5,728 nt of DNA from Chitinophagaceae bacterium (GTDB taxonomy: Bacteria; Bacteroidota; Bacteroidia; Chitinophagales; Chitinophagaceae), in NCBI GenBank assembly GCA_025963615.1, contig JAOQAL010000032.1:1-5728 (forward strand), written 5' to 3'. A program made the translations under genes and the position numbers. Positions 5,469-5,728 of the stretch are shown piece by piece. How positions within the stretch are numbered: the first letter of the stretch is position 1; every line of letters begins with the position of its first letter. Below the pieces are notes generated by a model. It had not been told where the DNA came from, searched no databases, and worked only from the letters and a program-made list of their open reading frames with translations.

Positions 5469-5728
5469 ATGAAAAATCTAAAAATTCAAATGTTGCTAAT
5501 ACTGTTTTGTGTACACTTCAGTTATCATGCATGGGCAAATCAATTAACTTTTTTAATGGCAGATACAAACACGTACCAGTCAGAAATTCAAAAAGTTAAT
5601 AAAGTTTATGGCGAAGCCTTTATCAAAGGAGATTCTTCTCTGTTTATAAACTGTTATTCACCGGATGCCTGTATTATGCCGCCAAATGCACCTATTATCT
5701 GCGGTATCCAGGGGCAACTTGCATTCTT
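5469..5728 (+). CDS. Secreted SnoaL/DUF4440-like protein, N-terminal part (cut by window end)
   Basis: Eighty-six codons are visible from ATG 5469, open to the window edge. Residues 1-23 form a signal peptide: positive start (MKNLKIQ), hydrophobic core (MLLILFCVHFSY) and an AXA cleavage pattern at Ala-Trp-Ala (21-23), so export to the periplasm is expected. From about residue 38 the sequence follows the start of the NTF2-like/SnoaL fold: EIQKVNKVYGEAFIKGDSS, then a YSPDACIMPPNAPIICG stretch, the typical helix-helix-strand opening with the Y-x-x-D-A-x-x-x-P-P pattern of DUF4440 relatives. Family members include ketosteroid-isomerase-like enzymes and many proteins of unknown role, so no reaction is assigned. 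The leader (CACTAACACCAATAACAC) has no Shine-Dalgarno, as elsewhere in this window. It probably has its own transcription unit, since a structured 111-base gap precedes it. Confidence 0.8.
   Translation, partial: MKNLKIQMLLILFCVHFSYHAWANQLTFLMADTNTYQSEIQKVNKVYGEAFIKGDSSLFINCYSPDACIMPPNAPIICGIQGQLAF

Overview
The window reads as a stretch of a Bacteroidota chromosome, probably Sphingobacteriaceae-like (Mucilaginibacter/Pedobacter type). This is inferred from three things. No start codon is preceded by a clear Shine-Dalgarno sequence, only by A/T-rich leaders. The gene types (AraC with an N-terminal sensor of the DUF6597 kind, EHN-type epoxide hydrolase overlapping a DoxX-like gene, small FDLDDCD protein, secreted SnoaL/DUF4440 protein) are familiar from that group. 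Two weak matches to the Bacteroidota -7 element TAnnTTTG occur in the gaps. Every gene I can support lies on the + strand.

Left part (1-1968). The window opens inside a type I glyceraldehyde-3-phosphate dehydrogenase gene, with the catalytic Cys already in view. This copy departs from the usual consensus at several NAD/phosphate-site positions. Its stop is followed, in the same frame, by 39 coding-like codons that may be a remnant. After a T-rich leader come a single-domain cupin with all four metal ligands and an AraC-family regulator about 40 bases downstream; the two may be co-transcribed.

Middle gap (1969-2195). There is no gene in these 227 bases, but they hold three inverted repeats: a hairpin starting at the araC stop codon, a perfect 7+7 palindrome overlapping a possible -7 promoter element, and a perfect 8+8 palindrome 67 bases before the next start. 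It looks like a regulated promoter region.

Right part (2196-5357). A tight same-strand cluster follows: EHN-type epoxide hydrolase, DoxX-like membrane protein (overlapping by 14 bases), MATE efflux pump, and a 72-residue ferredoxin-fold-like small protein starting 11 bases after the MATE stop. A reasonable but unproven reading is a detoxification unit in which reactive epoxides or related xenobiotics are hydrolysed in the cytoplasm and small molecules are exported, perhaps controlled by the AraC protein just upstream. A well-formed 15-pair hairpin (5392-5429) closes this cluster or forms the leader of the last gene, a secreted SnoaL/DUF4440-like protein cut by the window end.

Nothing here is clearly a new defence or mobile system: I see no CRISPR array, transposase, tRNA or rRNA. 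The points most worth checking are the divergent GAPDH and its in-frame tail, the palindrome-rich control region before the hydrolase, a possible frameshift at the end of the DoxX-like gene, and the long hairpin at 5392-5429.
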